From the NCBI GenBank assembly GCA_946478915.1, contig CAMLER010000002.1:1-28143 (forward strand): a DNA stretch of 28,143 nt, in the 5' to 3' direction. The translations under genes and the position numbers were made by a program. Below the pieces are notes generated by a model. It saw nothing but the letters and a program-made list of their open reading frames with translations, searched no databases and was not told the DNA's origin. This DNA comes from an uncultured Chryseolinea sp. (GTDB lineage: Bacteria > Bacteroidota > Bacteroidia > Cytophagales > Cyclobacteriaceae). This document shows positions 8,832 through 15,866 of the stretch, in pieces (position 1 is the first letter of the stretch; each line of letters starts with the position of its first letter).

Positions 8832-8848
8832 TTTAGATTAATTTTAAA
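8832..8848 (-). promoter_or_regulatory. Candidate operator (imperfect AT-rich dyad) at the feoAB start site
   Basis: The stretch TTTAGATTAATTTTAAA lies between the feoA -7 box and its ATG, over the expected transcript start. Its left half resembles half of a DtxR/MntR-type site (TTTAGGTTAA) with one mismatch; the right half is poorer. AT-rich sequence gives such dyads by chance, so this is a guess. Confidence 0.2.
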
Positions 8849-8853
8849 CAAGG

Positions 8854-8884
8854 CAAATATAAAAGTGGTTCCTATGGTATCCAA
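8854..8884 (-). promoter_or_regulatory. Promoter of feoAB
   Basis: Read on the minus strand: a -33 TTG (complement of 8882-8884), 20 bases, then TATATTTG (complement of 8854-8861), an exact TAnnTTTG match. The predicted transcript begins about 18 bases before the feoA ATG. Confidence 0.55.
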
Positions 8885-8917
8885 TCAAATTGGGAGTTTT
8901 GAAGTAACTTGTTCCAG

Positions 8918-9070
8918 ATGACACGAAAGACAAAAACGAAAAAGAAGGAACACACGCAAAAACAAAAAAGTGAGCCAAAATCCGATGATGCGGCCTCAAA
9001 GGAGACTTTTTACGAAGAAGGTAACGACTACGGCGGCATCCCGGACCGGGTGGATGTGGATAGCGTCTAA
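8918..9070 (+). CDS. Putative 50-residue hydrophilic protein
   Basis: A small reading frame from ATG 8918 to TAA 9068-9070. The N-terminal 30 residues are very lysine-rich (MTRKTKTKKKEHTQKQK); the C-terminal part is acidic and ends YEEGNDYGGIPDRVDVDSV. It fills most of the gap between divergent feoA and convergent murF-alr and its stop codon overlaps the murF-alr stop by two bases. The charge asymmetry and the GNDYGGIPDR end look like a real short conserved protein rather than random sequence, but no clear promoter was found upstream (only TAACTTG, an incomplete -7). I do not recognise a function. Confidence 0.5.
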   Translation: MTRKTKTKKKEHTQKQKSEPKSDDAASKETFYEEGNDYGGIPDRVDVDSV

Positions 9071-11505
9071 ATACCGTTCGATACAAATACCCGCTTGACG
9101 CGTTCGCTCACATTGGTCAGAATCTCGTAAGGGATGGTTTGAATCCTGTTTGCGATTTCCTGGATAGGTAGATTTCCGCCGAATAGAATTACCTCATCAC
9201 CTTCACTTGCTTCAATTCCCGTGATATCGACCATCGTCATATCCATACAGATGTTTCCAACAATTTTAGCGCGTTTTCCATTTATCAACACTTCGCCAAC
9301 ACCCTGGCTAAGTCGTCTGCTGAAACCATCCGCGTAACCGACGGCAATAGTCGCAATTTTCATCTCGTTTTCGGCAGTTCCTCGCCGTCCATAGCCGATG
9401 CTATCCCCTTTTTTCAGCCGCTTTATTTGTGAAATAACCGTTTTCAAAGTTGCTACGGTTTGCATGTTCATTGCATCACTATGCGTTGGGTCGACTCCAT
9501 ACAATCCCACACCGAGCCTGACCATGTCGAACTGAAATGACGGAAAGCGCAGTATTCCGGCAGAATTTAGAATATGTAGCAAAGGTTTATAGCCAATCAC
9601 GGCCTTGATCCTTTCCGCAGCCGAATAAAACTTTTCAACCTGGTTGTTTGAAAAATTGTCGTGACGCGATTCGTCAGCTGCGGCAAGGTGGCTGAAGACA
9701 GAGGCTACATGTAGATTGGTATGTTCCTCCAACAGCTTCACCAATTCAGAAATATCTTCCTCCTCGAAGCCAAGTCGACGCATGCCGGTGTCTAACTTTA
9801 GGTGAATTCTGCATGACCGACCATTCAAAAATTTCAGGAAGGATTTTAGAATCCTGAAACTGTAAATTTCAGGTTCGAGATTGTATGTTAACAGAGGGTC
9901 GAAGCTATCTTCAGATGGATTCATGACCATAATAGGAAGACGAATGTTGTTCTTCCGAAGTTCAACACCTTCGTCCACATAGGCTACACCCAGGTAATCT
10001 ACCCTGTGATATTGAAGGACATTCGCAACCTCCGGGCTACCGCTTCCATAGGCAAACGCCTTTACCATCACCATGATTTTGGTGTCGGGTTTTAACCTGG
10101 AGCGGAAATAATTCAGATTGTGGACCAATGCGCCTAAATCCACCTCCATGACGGTGCCGTGAACTTTGCGCTGAAGTTTTTTGACAATGTTCTCGAACGC
10201 AAACTTTCGGGCACCTTTGATGAGAACAATTTCTTCGGAAATTGAATCCAGATCAAAATTTTTCAGAAAGTCGTCAGTAGTAGGAAAGAACTGATTATTG
10301 CCTGGAAATAAGTCCCTACTCGCTGTCAAGACTGTACCTATACCAACCAGACCGTGTACCGGATACTTTTCGAGCAATGACTTTATCTGCCGGGTTAACT
10401 GTTCGTCCGGCAATCCCGATTCTAAGATGTCCGAAAGAATAAGTCTCTTTTTCTTCTTTTGATTTTGGTGTGAGAGAAACTGAAGACTGAGTTCCAGTCC
10501 ACCCAGGTCGTTGTTATAGGTGTCGTCAATGAGGTACGATTGGTTAATGCACTCTTTCATTTCCATTCGCATCGGAACTGAACGCAGTGAATTGATCGCC
10601 TGTTGAATTCTCTTTGCCCCAAATCTCATGTACATCATGAGTGCAATACAATGCATGCAATTTTCGAAAGAAGCAGCATCGGAAAACGGCAATCGAAAAG
10701 TATGAACCTGGCCCGAATAGACAACCTCACACCTTTCCCCTTCCAATGAAGTTACCATATCTGCGGCCTTACTGTTTCCCCAGGAAAAACCTTTGAGCCC
10801 AGATTTTTTTATAGCGTTTTCCACTGCTTCCTGGTCAGCCCTGTAGATCACGATCTCTGCAGTCCGGAACAATTTTAGTTTTTCGTTGATTTTCTCCTCC
10901 TGGCTGCTAAATCCTTCATCATGGGCTGAACCGATATTGGTGAAAATTCCGATAGATGGCTGAATAACTTTTTGAAGCCTTTCCATTTCGCCCCGCGTAG
11001 AAATGCCAGCCTCAAATATGCCGATCTGGTGATGTGACTGCATTTGCCAGACGGATAACGGTACGCCTACCTGCGAATTGAAGCTTCCGGGGTTCTTAAC
11101 GATAGCCTGATCCTTTGACAACATCTGGAAGAGCCATTCTTTGACTATAGTTTTGCCATTGCTACCTGTAATTCCAATGACAGGGATAGAAAACGAACTT
11201 CTGTGAAATGCTGCAAGTTTCTGCAGCGCATCCACCGTGGAAGGAACGAACAAAAAATTAGCTTCCGGAAATTCACGTAGGTCAGACACCGCTTGCTCTA
11301 CAACAAATTGACGTATGCCCATCTGGTATAAGTCGTTTAAGTAGCGATGCCCATCGTGGCGAATGCCCCTTATGGCAAAAAAAATAGAGTCGGGTTGGGA
11401 AGACGCTTTCCTGCTGTCTATAATGATATTTACAATTGGTGCGTCGCGGTAATATTGGATATTCCGGCCGCCGGTGATCTCAGAGAGCTGCGAAAAGGAA
11501 ATCAT
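9067..11505 (-). CDS. murF/alr: Bifunctional UDP-MurNAc-tripeptide:D-Ala-D-Ala ligase / alanine racemase
   Basis: Cell wall precursor enzyme fusion of 812 residues, cytoplasmic. The MurF half (about 1-445) has the ATP loop GITGSNGKT (111-119), NPGSFNSQVGVP, EAGISTRGEM, GSAHDEGF with a carbamylation/metal region, and IDDTYNNDLGGLELSL. The Alr half (about 448-812) begins at HGTVMEVDLGALVHN; its PLP lysine is Lys482 in MVMVKAFAYGSG, followed by LDTGMRRLGF, VRLGVGLYGVDP, the catalytic tyrosine stretch ATIAVGYADGFSRR, and GNICMDMTMVDI. Alr makes D-Ala, Ddl (not here) joins two, and MurF attaches the dipeptide to the UDP-MurNAc-tripeptide, so the fusion brackets the branch. The same fusion is known across Bacteroidota. 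It starts two bases after the CsaA-like gene. Both active sites look intact. Confidence 0.97.
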   Translation of the reverse strand: MISFSQLSEITGGRNIQYYRDAPIVNIIIDSRKASSQPDSIFFAIRGIRHDGHRYLNDLYQMGIRQFVVEQAVSDLREFPEANFLFVPSTVDALQKLAAFHRSSFSIPVIGITGSNGKTIVKEWLFQMLSKDQAIVKNPGSFNSQVGVPLSVWQMQSHHQIGIFEAGISTRGEMERLQKVIQPSIGIFTNIGSAHDEGFSSQEEKINEKLKLFRTAEIVIYRADQEAVENAIKKSGLKGFSWGNSKAADMVTSLEGERCEVVYSGQVHTFRLPFSDAASFENCMHCIALMMYMRFGAKRIQQAINSLRSVPMRMEMKECINQSYLIDDTYNNDLGGLELSLQFLSHQNQKKKKRLILSDILESGLPDEQLTRQIKSLLEKYPVHGLVGIGTVLTASRDLFPGNNQFFPTTDDFLKNFDLDSISEEIVLIKGARKFAFENIVKKLQRKVHGTVMEVDLGALVHNLNYFRSRLKPDTKIMVMVKAFAYGSGSPEVANVLQYHRVDYLGVAYVDEGVELRKNNIRLPIMVMNPSEDSFDPLLTYNLEPEIYSFRILKSFLKFLNGRSCRIHLKLDTGMRRLGFEEEDISELVKLLEEHTNLHVASVFSHLAAADESRHDNFSNNQVEKFYSAAERIKAVIGYKPLLHILNSAGILRFPSFQFDMVRLGVGLYGVDPTHSDAMNMQTVATLKTVISQIKRLKKGDSIGYGRRGTAENEMKIATIAVGYADGFSRRLSQGVGEVLINGKRAKIVGNICMDMTMVDITGIEASEGDEVILFGGNLPIQEIANRIQTIPYEILTNVSERVKRVFVSNGI

Positions 11506-11507
11506 AA

Positions 11508-11861
11508 TTAAAAAAGTCGTGCGCCGTTTGGAACACTTTTATCGGCGGTGCAAAGCACCACATTATTTTCGATGTCGGGAAACCCGGTAACCAAGACCTC
11601 AGACACAAAATTCGCAATCTGGCGAGGTTCGAAATTCACCACGCACACAACCTGTTTCCCAACGAGGGTGTTGGGTTGGTAATGGATAGTAATTTGTGCG
11701 CTAGACTTTTTGATACCCAGTGGACCGAGGTCGACCCAAAGCTTGTAGGCCGGTTTTCTGGCTTCCGGGAAGGTTTCGGCACGAATTATGGTGCCTACCC
11801 GGAAGTCTACCTTTTCAAAGTCCGCAAACCGTATAGTGCCTGAAATTGGGTGTCTATCCAT
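11508..11861 (-). CDS. CsaA-like tRNA-binding (EMAP/OB-fold) domain protein
   Basis: A stand-alone tRNA-binding OB-fold protein of the CsaA family, proposed to act as a chaperone or tRNA-binding factor. With the ATG at 11861 it has 117 residues, near the usual 110. The fold signature is clear: [30 protein letters not shown], then [23 protein letters not shown], and the closing [12 protein letters not shown]...[15 protein letters not shown]. The frame stays open another 16 codons upstream, but that stretch has no family similarity, so the ATG was preferred. It lies two bases upstream of murF-alr and is almost certainly co-transcribed with it. Confidence 0.92.
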   Translation of the reverse strand: MDRHPISGTIRFADFEKVDFRVGTIIRAETFPEARKPAYKLWVDLGPLGIKKSSAQITIHYQPNTLVGKQVVCVVNFEPRQIANFVSEVLVTGFPDIENNVVLCTADKSVPNGARLF

Positions 11862-11945
11862 AGAAATGATGAAAAGGTCTAAAAAATTGGCTTGATCAGC
11901 AAAAATCAATATGTTACAACGATAAAGTAGCTAGCAATCCAAGTT

Positions 11946-11953
11946 TAATTTTG
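11946..11953 (+). promoter_or_regulatory. -7 box upstream of the secreted hypothetical gene
   Basis: TAATTTTG matches TAnnTTTG exactly, 53 bases before the ATG at 12007. No good -33 element is at the expected distance, so this is only half of a promoter. Confidence 0.3.
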
Positions 11954-12006
11954 TAATTTTCTGATATCGAACTTCAAAATTGGTTACCAACACGAACCGT
12001 ATCGAC

Positions 12007-12381
12007 ATGAGGATCAGACTGCGTGATCTCTTTCTTGCCTTCTCCTTGAGCGTAATTACGCCGTGTGGTATCCTTATGGTTCAAGCTCAGGACACAAGTT
12101 TTCCAGGGACAGAGATGGATGAAGTGGGAGTTGACAAGGAAACTGAAAAAATGATGTATTCACCGGGAGAGCTTGACCCAGCATTTAAGAAATCGCAGGC
12201 CGGTGCAATCGCTAAGGATTCGGCTGGCATCAAAGCGGTGCTGCGGCCCACCAGGGTTCAGTCACCCGATTCGTCTAAGACCCCGGTCAAGCGCCCTGCG
12301 CAGGACGATGATTCAATACTTTCATTCAATTTCCTGTACTACATCTTTCAGAAATATAAGATGCAGGATATGGTAGATTGA
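12007..12381 (+). CDS. Small secreted hypothetical protein
   Basis: A 124-residue protein I do not recognise. From ATG 12007 it begins MRIRLRDLFLAFSLSVITP and has a typical Sec signal peptide ending near VQAQD, so the mature part should be periplasmic. The mature chain is hydrophilic and probably disordered (acidic first, then basic PTRVQSPDSSKTPVKRPAQ), ending in a hydrophobic, aromatic segment ILSFNFLYYIFQKYKMQDMVD that could be a membrane-contact or docking tail. A longer frame starting with TTG at 11980 only adds nine residues before the signal peptide. It is convergent with the HisA-like gene, seven bases apart. Confidence 0.7.
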   Translation: MRIRLRDLFLAFSLSVITPCGILMVQAQDTSFPGTEMDEVGVDKETEKMMYSPGELDPAFKKSQAGAIAKDSAGIKAVLRPTRVQSPDSSKTPVKRPAQDDDSILSFNFLYYIFQKYKMQDMVD

Positions 12382-12388
12382 AATGCTG

Positions 12389-13132
12389 TTAGGCTTGCTT
12401 TTTTATTAGAAAGTGCTCTAAATCCTTCAGGTTTAATACCCCCTCGTAGTACGCTTTGCCAAAGATCACAGCAAAGATCCCCATATCATTTAGCCGCTTG
12501 ATATCATCAATTCCTCTCACACCACCGCTGGCAAGCACAGAAATTTCCGGAAAGGCATCCCGAATTTCCTGATAGAAATTGAACGCGGGTCCCTCCAAAA
12601 CTCCATCCCGGGAGACATCGGTTGATTTGACATACTTCAAACCCCTGGAGTAAAAATATTCGAGATGTTCGAATAGCGTCAATTTTGTTTTGTGCCGCCA
12701 CCCCCGATACAGCAATTCCTTTGTCTGAATATCCACAACGTCTGCCCCAAGCGTCATTTTTTCCCTGCCGTACGACACAATCCACGAAGCAAATAACTCC
12801 GGATCTGTTACAGCAATACTGGCTGCGGTTATGTAAGCAGCACCGTATTCATAAGCTTTGCTGATATCTCCATCAGTCGAAATCCCGCCTGTGAAATCAA
12901 TCTTTAGATCCGTGTGTCCTGCTATGGCTTCCAGCACGTGCCAATTAACGGGTTTTCCCTTTTCCGCTCCATCCAAATCCACCAGGTGAACGACATCAAT
13001 TCCGTGGTCCTCAAATCGTCTTGCTAAATCGAGCGGATTTTCATCATAAGCCTTCTCACTGGCAGGATCGCCCTTCCTCATTTTTATCACTTTGCCTTTT
13101 CTTATGGCGATTGACGGAATTACCTGTATCAT
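12389..13132 (-). CDS. HisA/HisF-related TIM barrel protein lacking the N-terminal catalytic aspartate
   Basis: A 247-residue (beta/alpha)8 barrel closest to HisA, the ProFAR isomerase of histidine synthesis, over its whole length (HLVDLDGAEKG, IDFTGGIST, TDVSRDGVLEGP, VLASGGVRGIDDI, VIFGKAYYEG). HisA begins with a strand carrying the general acid/base aspartate (IPAxDxxxG); here the same position reads IPSIAIRKG, alanine 9. The second catalytic aspartate is kept (GADV, Asp131). The first-half phosphate loops are changed (TGG for GGG at 81-83, AAS for the usual GGS or GST at 103-105), while the second-half loops SGG (202-204) and GKA (225-227) remain. No other his genes are nearby. It is therefore probably a paralogue with another substrate or activity, not the histidine enzyme; calling it hisA would be risky. 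Confidence 0.85.
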   Translation of the reverse strand: MIQVIPSIAIRKGKVIKMRKGDPASEKAYDENPLDLARRFEDHGIDVVHLVDLDGAEKGKPVNWHVLEAIAGHTDLKIDFTGGISTDGDISKAYEYGAAYITAASIAVTDPELFASWIVSYGREKMTLGADVVDIQTKELLYRGWRHKTKLTLFEHLEYFYSRGLKYVKSTDVSRDGVLEGPAFNFYQEIRDAFPEISVLASGGVRGIDDIKRLNDMGIFAVIFGKAYYEGVLNLKDLEHFLIKKQA

Positions 13133-13258
13133 TTACGCGAAATAAGTCAATTTTGAAGTGTGAACAAGATACAAGTAAATATGAAATAACGTGTGTCCAG
13201 CGTTAGGTATTCCGTCTGAATGGGATAATTGAATTATTTTAGTGCAACACCCCTAACT

Positions 13259-14845
13259 ATGAGAAAATTTTCCATGCTCCTGACCCTGCTCCACGTGTGT
13301 ATTTTATTTGCCGCTGGTCAGGCGAAAACCAGAAGGCTTCCCGGAATCATAAATCATCCTTCAATTAATGTGCAGGCGCCGTACATCAGCCACGATGGTA
13401 ATGCACTGTTATTTGTCTCTGATATGGGAGAAGATGGGGCGCTTACCGTCGCTTACACCTCGCGTGAAAATGATTGGGAGGAACCTGTCGAACTTCCCAA
13501 AACGATTAATAACAGATCAGTTTTCCTAAAGGGATTTGCACTTAGCGCGGATGGCAAGAGAATGTATTTTACTTCAGCCAAGGCCCCCGTTGTAGGGGGC
13601 TATGATATTTTAAGCAGTGAGTTGAAAGGAAAAACTTGGACCGAACCGCAGAATCTTTTTATGCCGGTAAACTCAAAGGCAAATGAAGGTTGCCCATCGC
13701 CGACAGCTGACGGAAAGAGCTTGTATTTCATGCGTTGTGACAATATGGATTACCGAACTGCTTCAGGATGCAAGCTGTTCCGCGTTGACAAAAAGCCAAA
13801 CGGACAATGGAATGAGCCTAAGGAATTGCCGGGAAATATTAATACCGGGAATTCTCAGTCGCCCCGAATAATGGCAGATAGTGAAACGTTAGTTTTTGCT
13901 TCCGACAAGATTCCTGGCGGAAGGGGAGGGATGGATCTGTATGTTACTCGATTGGTTAACGGTGACTGGTCAAATCCCAAACCGTTGGATTTTGTAAACT
14001 CAGAACTGGATGATCAATTTGTCACGGCGTCTGCGCTGGGACGCTATCTCATAAAGGAAACGACTGGCACGCGAAACAAATTGGAGTTGGTTGAATACCT
14101 GATTCCCGATGATCTTAGACCCAAAGGAATGATGAAGGTTGAGGGAAGCGTAACAGGTGAGAATGCAGCCGCAGTTCCTGCGTATATAACGATAACCGAT
14201 TTGACAAATGGGAAACGCGTGCATAGCGGGCGGCCCGCTGCCGACGGATCATATTTCGTATACGTGCGCGAAGGTAGCCGATATGAATTTTCCGTTGATC
14301 CGGAACAAAGCAAGCTTAGTTATTTCACAAAGCTTTTTGATCTTACGAGTGAAAAGATCCCGCAACGGGAGAAAATAAGCGTAGTACTGAAACAGCCATC
14401 CCCTGGCGAAGAAATCTTGTTGAATGGAATTCAATTCCAACCATCAACCGCAAACCTTGATGCATCCTCTGACAGGGAAATAAAAAAGCTGGTGCGGATG
14501 ATGAAAGCAAATCCTGAGATGATTTTCGAAATTCAGGTTCTGCTGGAAGGTTACGAAGAAGACTCTTTACAATCGTCGAATGATCTCACTGAAGTGCGGA
14601 TGGACTCCATTACTACCGCGATAGAAGATATTGATTCGCTCGGGCAGGTATTCAAACGGGATACAGTCCTCATCAAAACATTTTATCATAATGATCGGAC
14701 ACAAAAGCAGGCAGAAGCAATAACGAATCAGCTTGTTACGGCAGGTATTAACAGAGACAATATAAAAACACTAACAAATGCAATTGTAGCAGTAATTCCT
14801 GGAGATCGCAGATTGATCATCAAAGCCGTACCACGGTTAAAGTGA
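13259..14845 (+). CDS. PD40 beta-propeller protein with a degenerate OmpA-like C-terminal domain
   Basis: A 528-residue secreted protein. ATG 13259 gives a clean signal peptide (MRKFSMLLTLLHVCILFAAG...QAK). Residues about 30-285 are WD40-like PD40 repeats (YISHDGNALLFVSDM, FALSADGKRMYFTSAK, PSPTADGKSLYFMRC, PRIMADSETLVFASDK). Residues about 290-385 look like a carboxypeptidase-regulatory-like beta domain. The end (about 390-528) follows the OmpA peptidoglycan-binding fold (ILLNGIQFQPSTANLDASSDREIKKLVRMM...NPE, then AEAITNQLVTAGINRDNI) but carries an insertion of about 30-40 residues and lacks the GHTD-type motif (VLLE instead). Such propeller-OmpA proteins are outer-membrane-associated in Bacteroidota. 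It overlaps the convergent DUF2911 gene by nine bases. Confidence 0.85.
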   Translation: MRKFSMLLTLLHVCILFAAGQAKTRRLPGIINHPSINVQAPYISHDGNALLFVSDMGEDGALTVAYTSRENDWEEPVELPKTINNRSVFLKGFALSADGKRMYFTSAKAPVVGGYDILSSELKGKTWTEPQNLFMPVNSKANEGCPSPTADGKSLYFMRCDNMDYRTASGCKLFRVDKKPNGQWNEPKELPGNINTGNSQSPRIMADSETLVFASDKIPGGRGGMDLYVTRLVNGDWSNPKPLDFVNSELDDQFVTASALGRYLIKETTGTRNKLELVEYLIPDDLRPKGMMKVEGSVTGENAAAVPAYITITDLTNGKRVHSGRPAADGSYFVYVREGSRYEFSVDPEQSKLSYFTKLFDLTSEKIPQREKISVVLKQPSPGEEILLNGIQFQPSTANLDASSDREIKKLVRMMKANPEMIFEIQVLLEGYEEDSLQSSNDLTEVRMDSITTAIEDIDSLGQVFKRDTVLIKTFYHNDRTQKQAEAITNQLVTAGINRDNIKTLTNAIVAVIPGDRRLIIKAVPRLK

Positions 14846-15400
14846 CCGGTACGAGAAAGGCATCGCGACCAGTGTCTTGTCCCACATCAGAACCATCTCT
14901 GCGTCTTCGCCAACCCTTTCGAATGATATCGTGAATTGCTCGAAGACCCGTTCCTGCTGGACAGCAATTACGTCAGTCGCCAGTACATCATTTTTGGGAT
15001 TTCGATTCGCTTGTCCATCCGACCCTATGCCCCATTGACCATGTTCAGAATTGAAAATTATATTCCAGCTCTCTTGCCGAGGTATGGTCCACAAAGAATA
15101 TTTTCCCTTCTTCAGTGTTCGTCCTTCAATCAAAATATCCTTATTCGTTTCGAAAGTAGTTGCCTCGTTAGCACCAGTACGCCAGACCTCATCATATGGA
15201 ACCAGCGAGCCGAAAATGTCCCTACCTTTTTTGTACGGTCTGTTATAGAAAACGCGGATGGTGAGATCTTCCGAAGTAAATATCACTTCTTCTTCGGGGC
15301 TGAATGATTTATCATGTTGTTTAACGAAAAATTTAGCCACAAAGCCCAGGATAATCAACAATGCAACGGCCACACCAGCCACTATGAGGAATTTTTTCAT
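14837..15400 (-). CDS. DUF2911 membrane-anchored protein
   Basis: A 187-residue protein of unknown function. One N-terminal membrane helix (about residues 4-26, MKKFLIVAGVAVALLIILGF) anchors a periplasmic domain that matches DUF2911: LTIRVFYNRPYKKGRDIFG, LVPYDEVWRTGANEATTFETNKDI, LKKGKYSLWTIPRQESWNIIFN, and a closing LMWDKTLVAMPF. The family is widespread in Bacteroidota and has no assigned activity. Here the domain is held by a single transmembrane helix rather than a cleavable signal, since no cleavage site is evident. Its last codons overlap the end of the PD40/OmpA gene on the other strand. Confidence 0.9.
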   Translation of the reverse strand: MKKFLIVAGVAVALLIILGFVAKFFVKQHDKSFSPEEEVIFTSEDLTIRVFYNRPYKKGRDIFGSLVPYDEVWRTGANEATTFETNKDILIEGRTLKKGKYSLWTIPRQESWNIIFNSEHGQWGIGSDGQANRNPKNDVLATDVIAVQQERVFEQFTISFERVGEDAEMVLMWDKTLVAMPFSYRSL

Positions 15401-15461
15401 TGAACAGGCGTTATTTTGGTGTTGCTGACATGGGTTTCAAGCTAAAAACAATTTCGGAATC

Positions 15462-15495
15462 TTTGTTTAAAATTTTGGGGAATGCGTTATTTTTG
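15462..15495 (+). promoter_or_regulatory. Promoter of the 40-residue membrane peptide gene
   Basis: TTTG (15462-15465), 22 bases, then TATTTTTG (15488-15495), an exact TAnnTTTG match. The expected transcript start near 15502 leaves a short leader of about 13 bases before the ATG at 15515. Confidence 0.42.
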
Positions 15496-15514
15496 AGCTT
15501 TTAAAAATCAGATT

Positions 15515-15637
15515 ATGGACATAGCAGCTTGGTGGCCGTTTTTCGTAGTAATTGCACTTTTTATTTTGGCCATTATTTCTCCATGGATTTTTCCTAACAA
15601 AATGGTTAGCAAGAACAAGCACGACAACAAGTTTTGA
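15515..15637 (+). CDS. Putative 40-residue single-pass membrane peptide
   Basis: A short frame from ATG 15515 to TGA 15635-15637. It encodes an N-terminal acidic/aromatic start (MDIAAWWPFF), one strongly hydrophobic helix (VVIALFILAIISPWIF, about residues 10-27) and a short basic, polar tail (KMVSKNKHDNK). This matches a bacterial small membrane protein with the tail inside by the positive-inside rule. A full Bacteroidota promoter match lies just upstream, which is the main reason to believe it. The longer frames on the other strand across this region have no family-like features. No function is recognised. Confidence 0.55.
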   Translation: MDIAAWWPFFVVIALFILAIISPWIFPNKMVSKNKHDNKF

Positions 15638-15866
15638 CTTTCCTTCCCGTCTTTGGGAATATTCATTACAAATCTGCGGCTGTTGCAACGTTCCTGTGTT
15701 ATATTTACGTAAAGAGAAGTCGATAACGTTACAATTGGATTCATAAAATCAGCAGTATTTTCCAATGTACAGCTCTGGGTTATTCATACTTTGTCCGGAT
15801 TGGTAATTGTCTAAGATGAATAATCCTCAATTATCGGCAGCCTTCTTGAACGCTCGCATTTAACGT

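Noticed and set aside
8844..9086. An 80-residue minus-strand frame opposite the 50-residue ORF
   Set aside because: Runs into murF-alr coding sequence, has no start context or family features, and its composition is that of an antisense shadow.
15467..15765. Two overlapping minus-strand frames of 73 and 85 residues
   Set aside because: Overlap the plus-strand membrane peptide, have no promoter on their strand, and show no family-like sequence.
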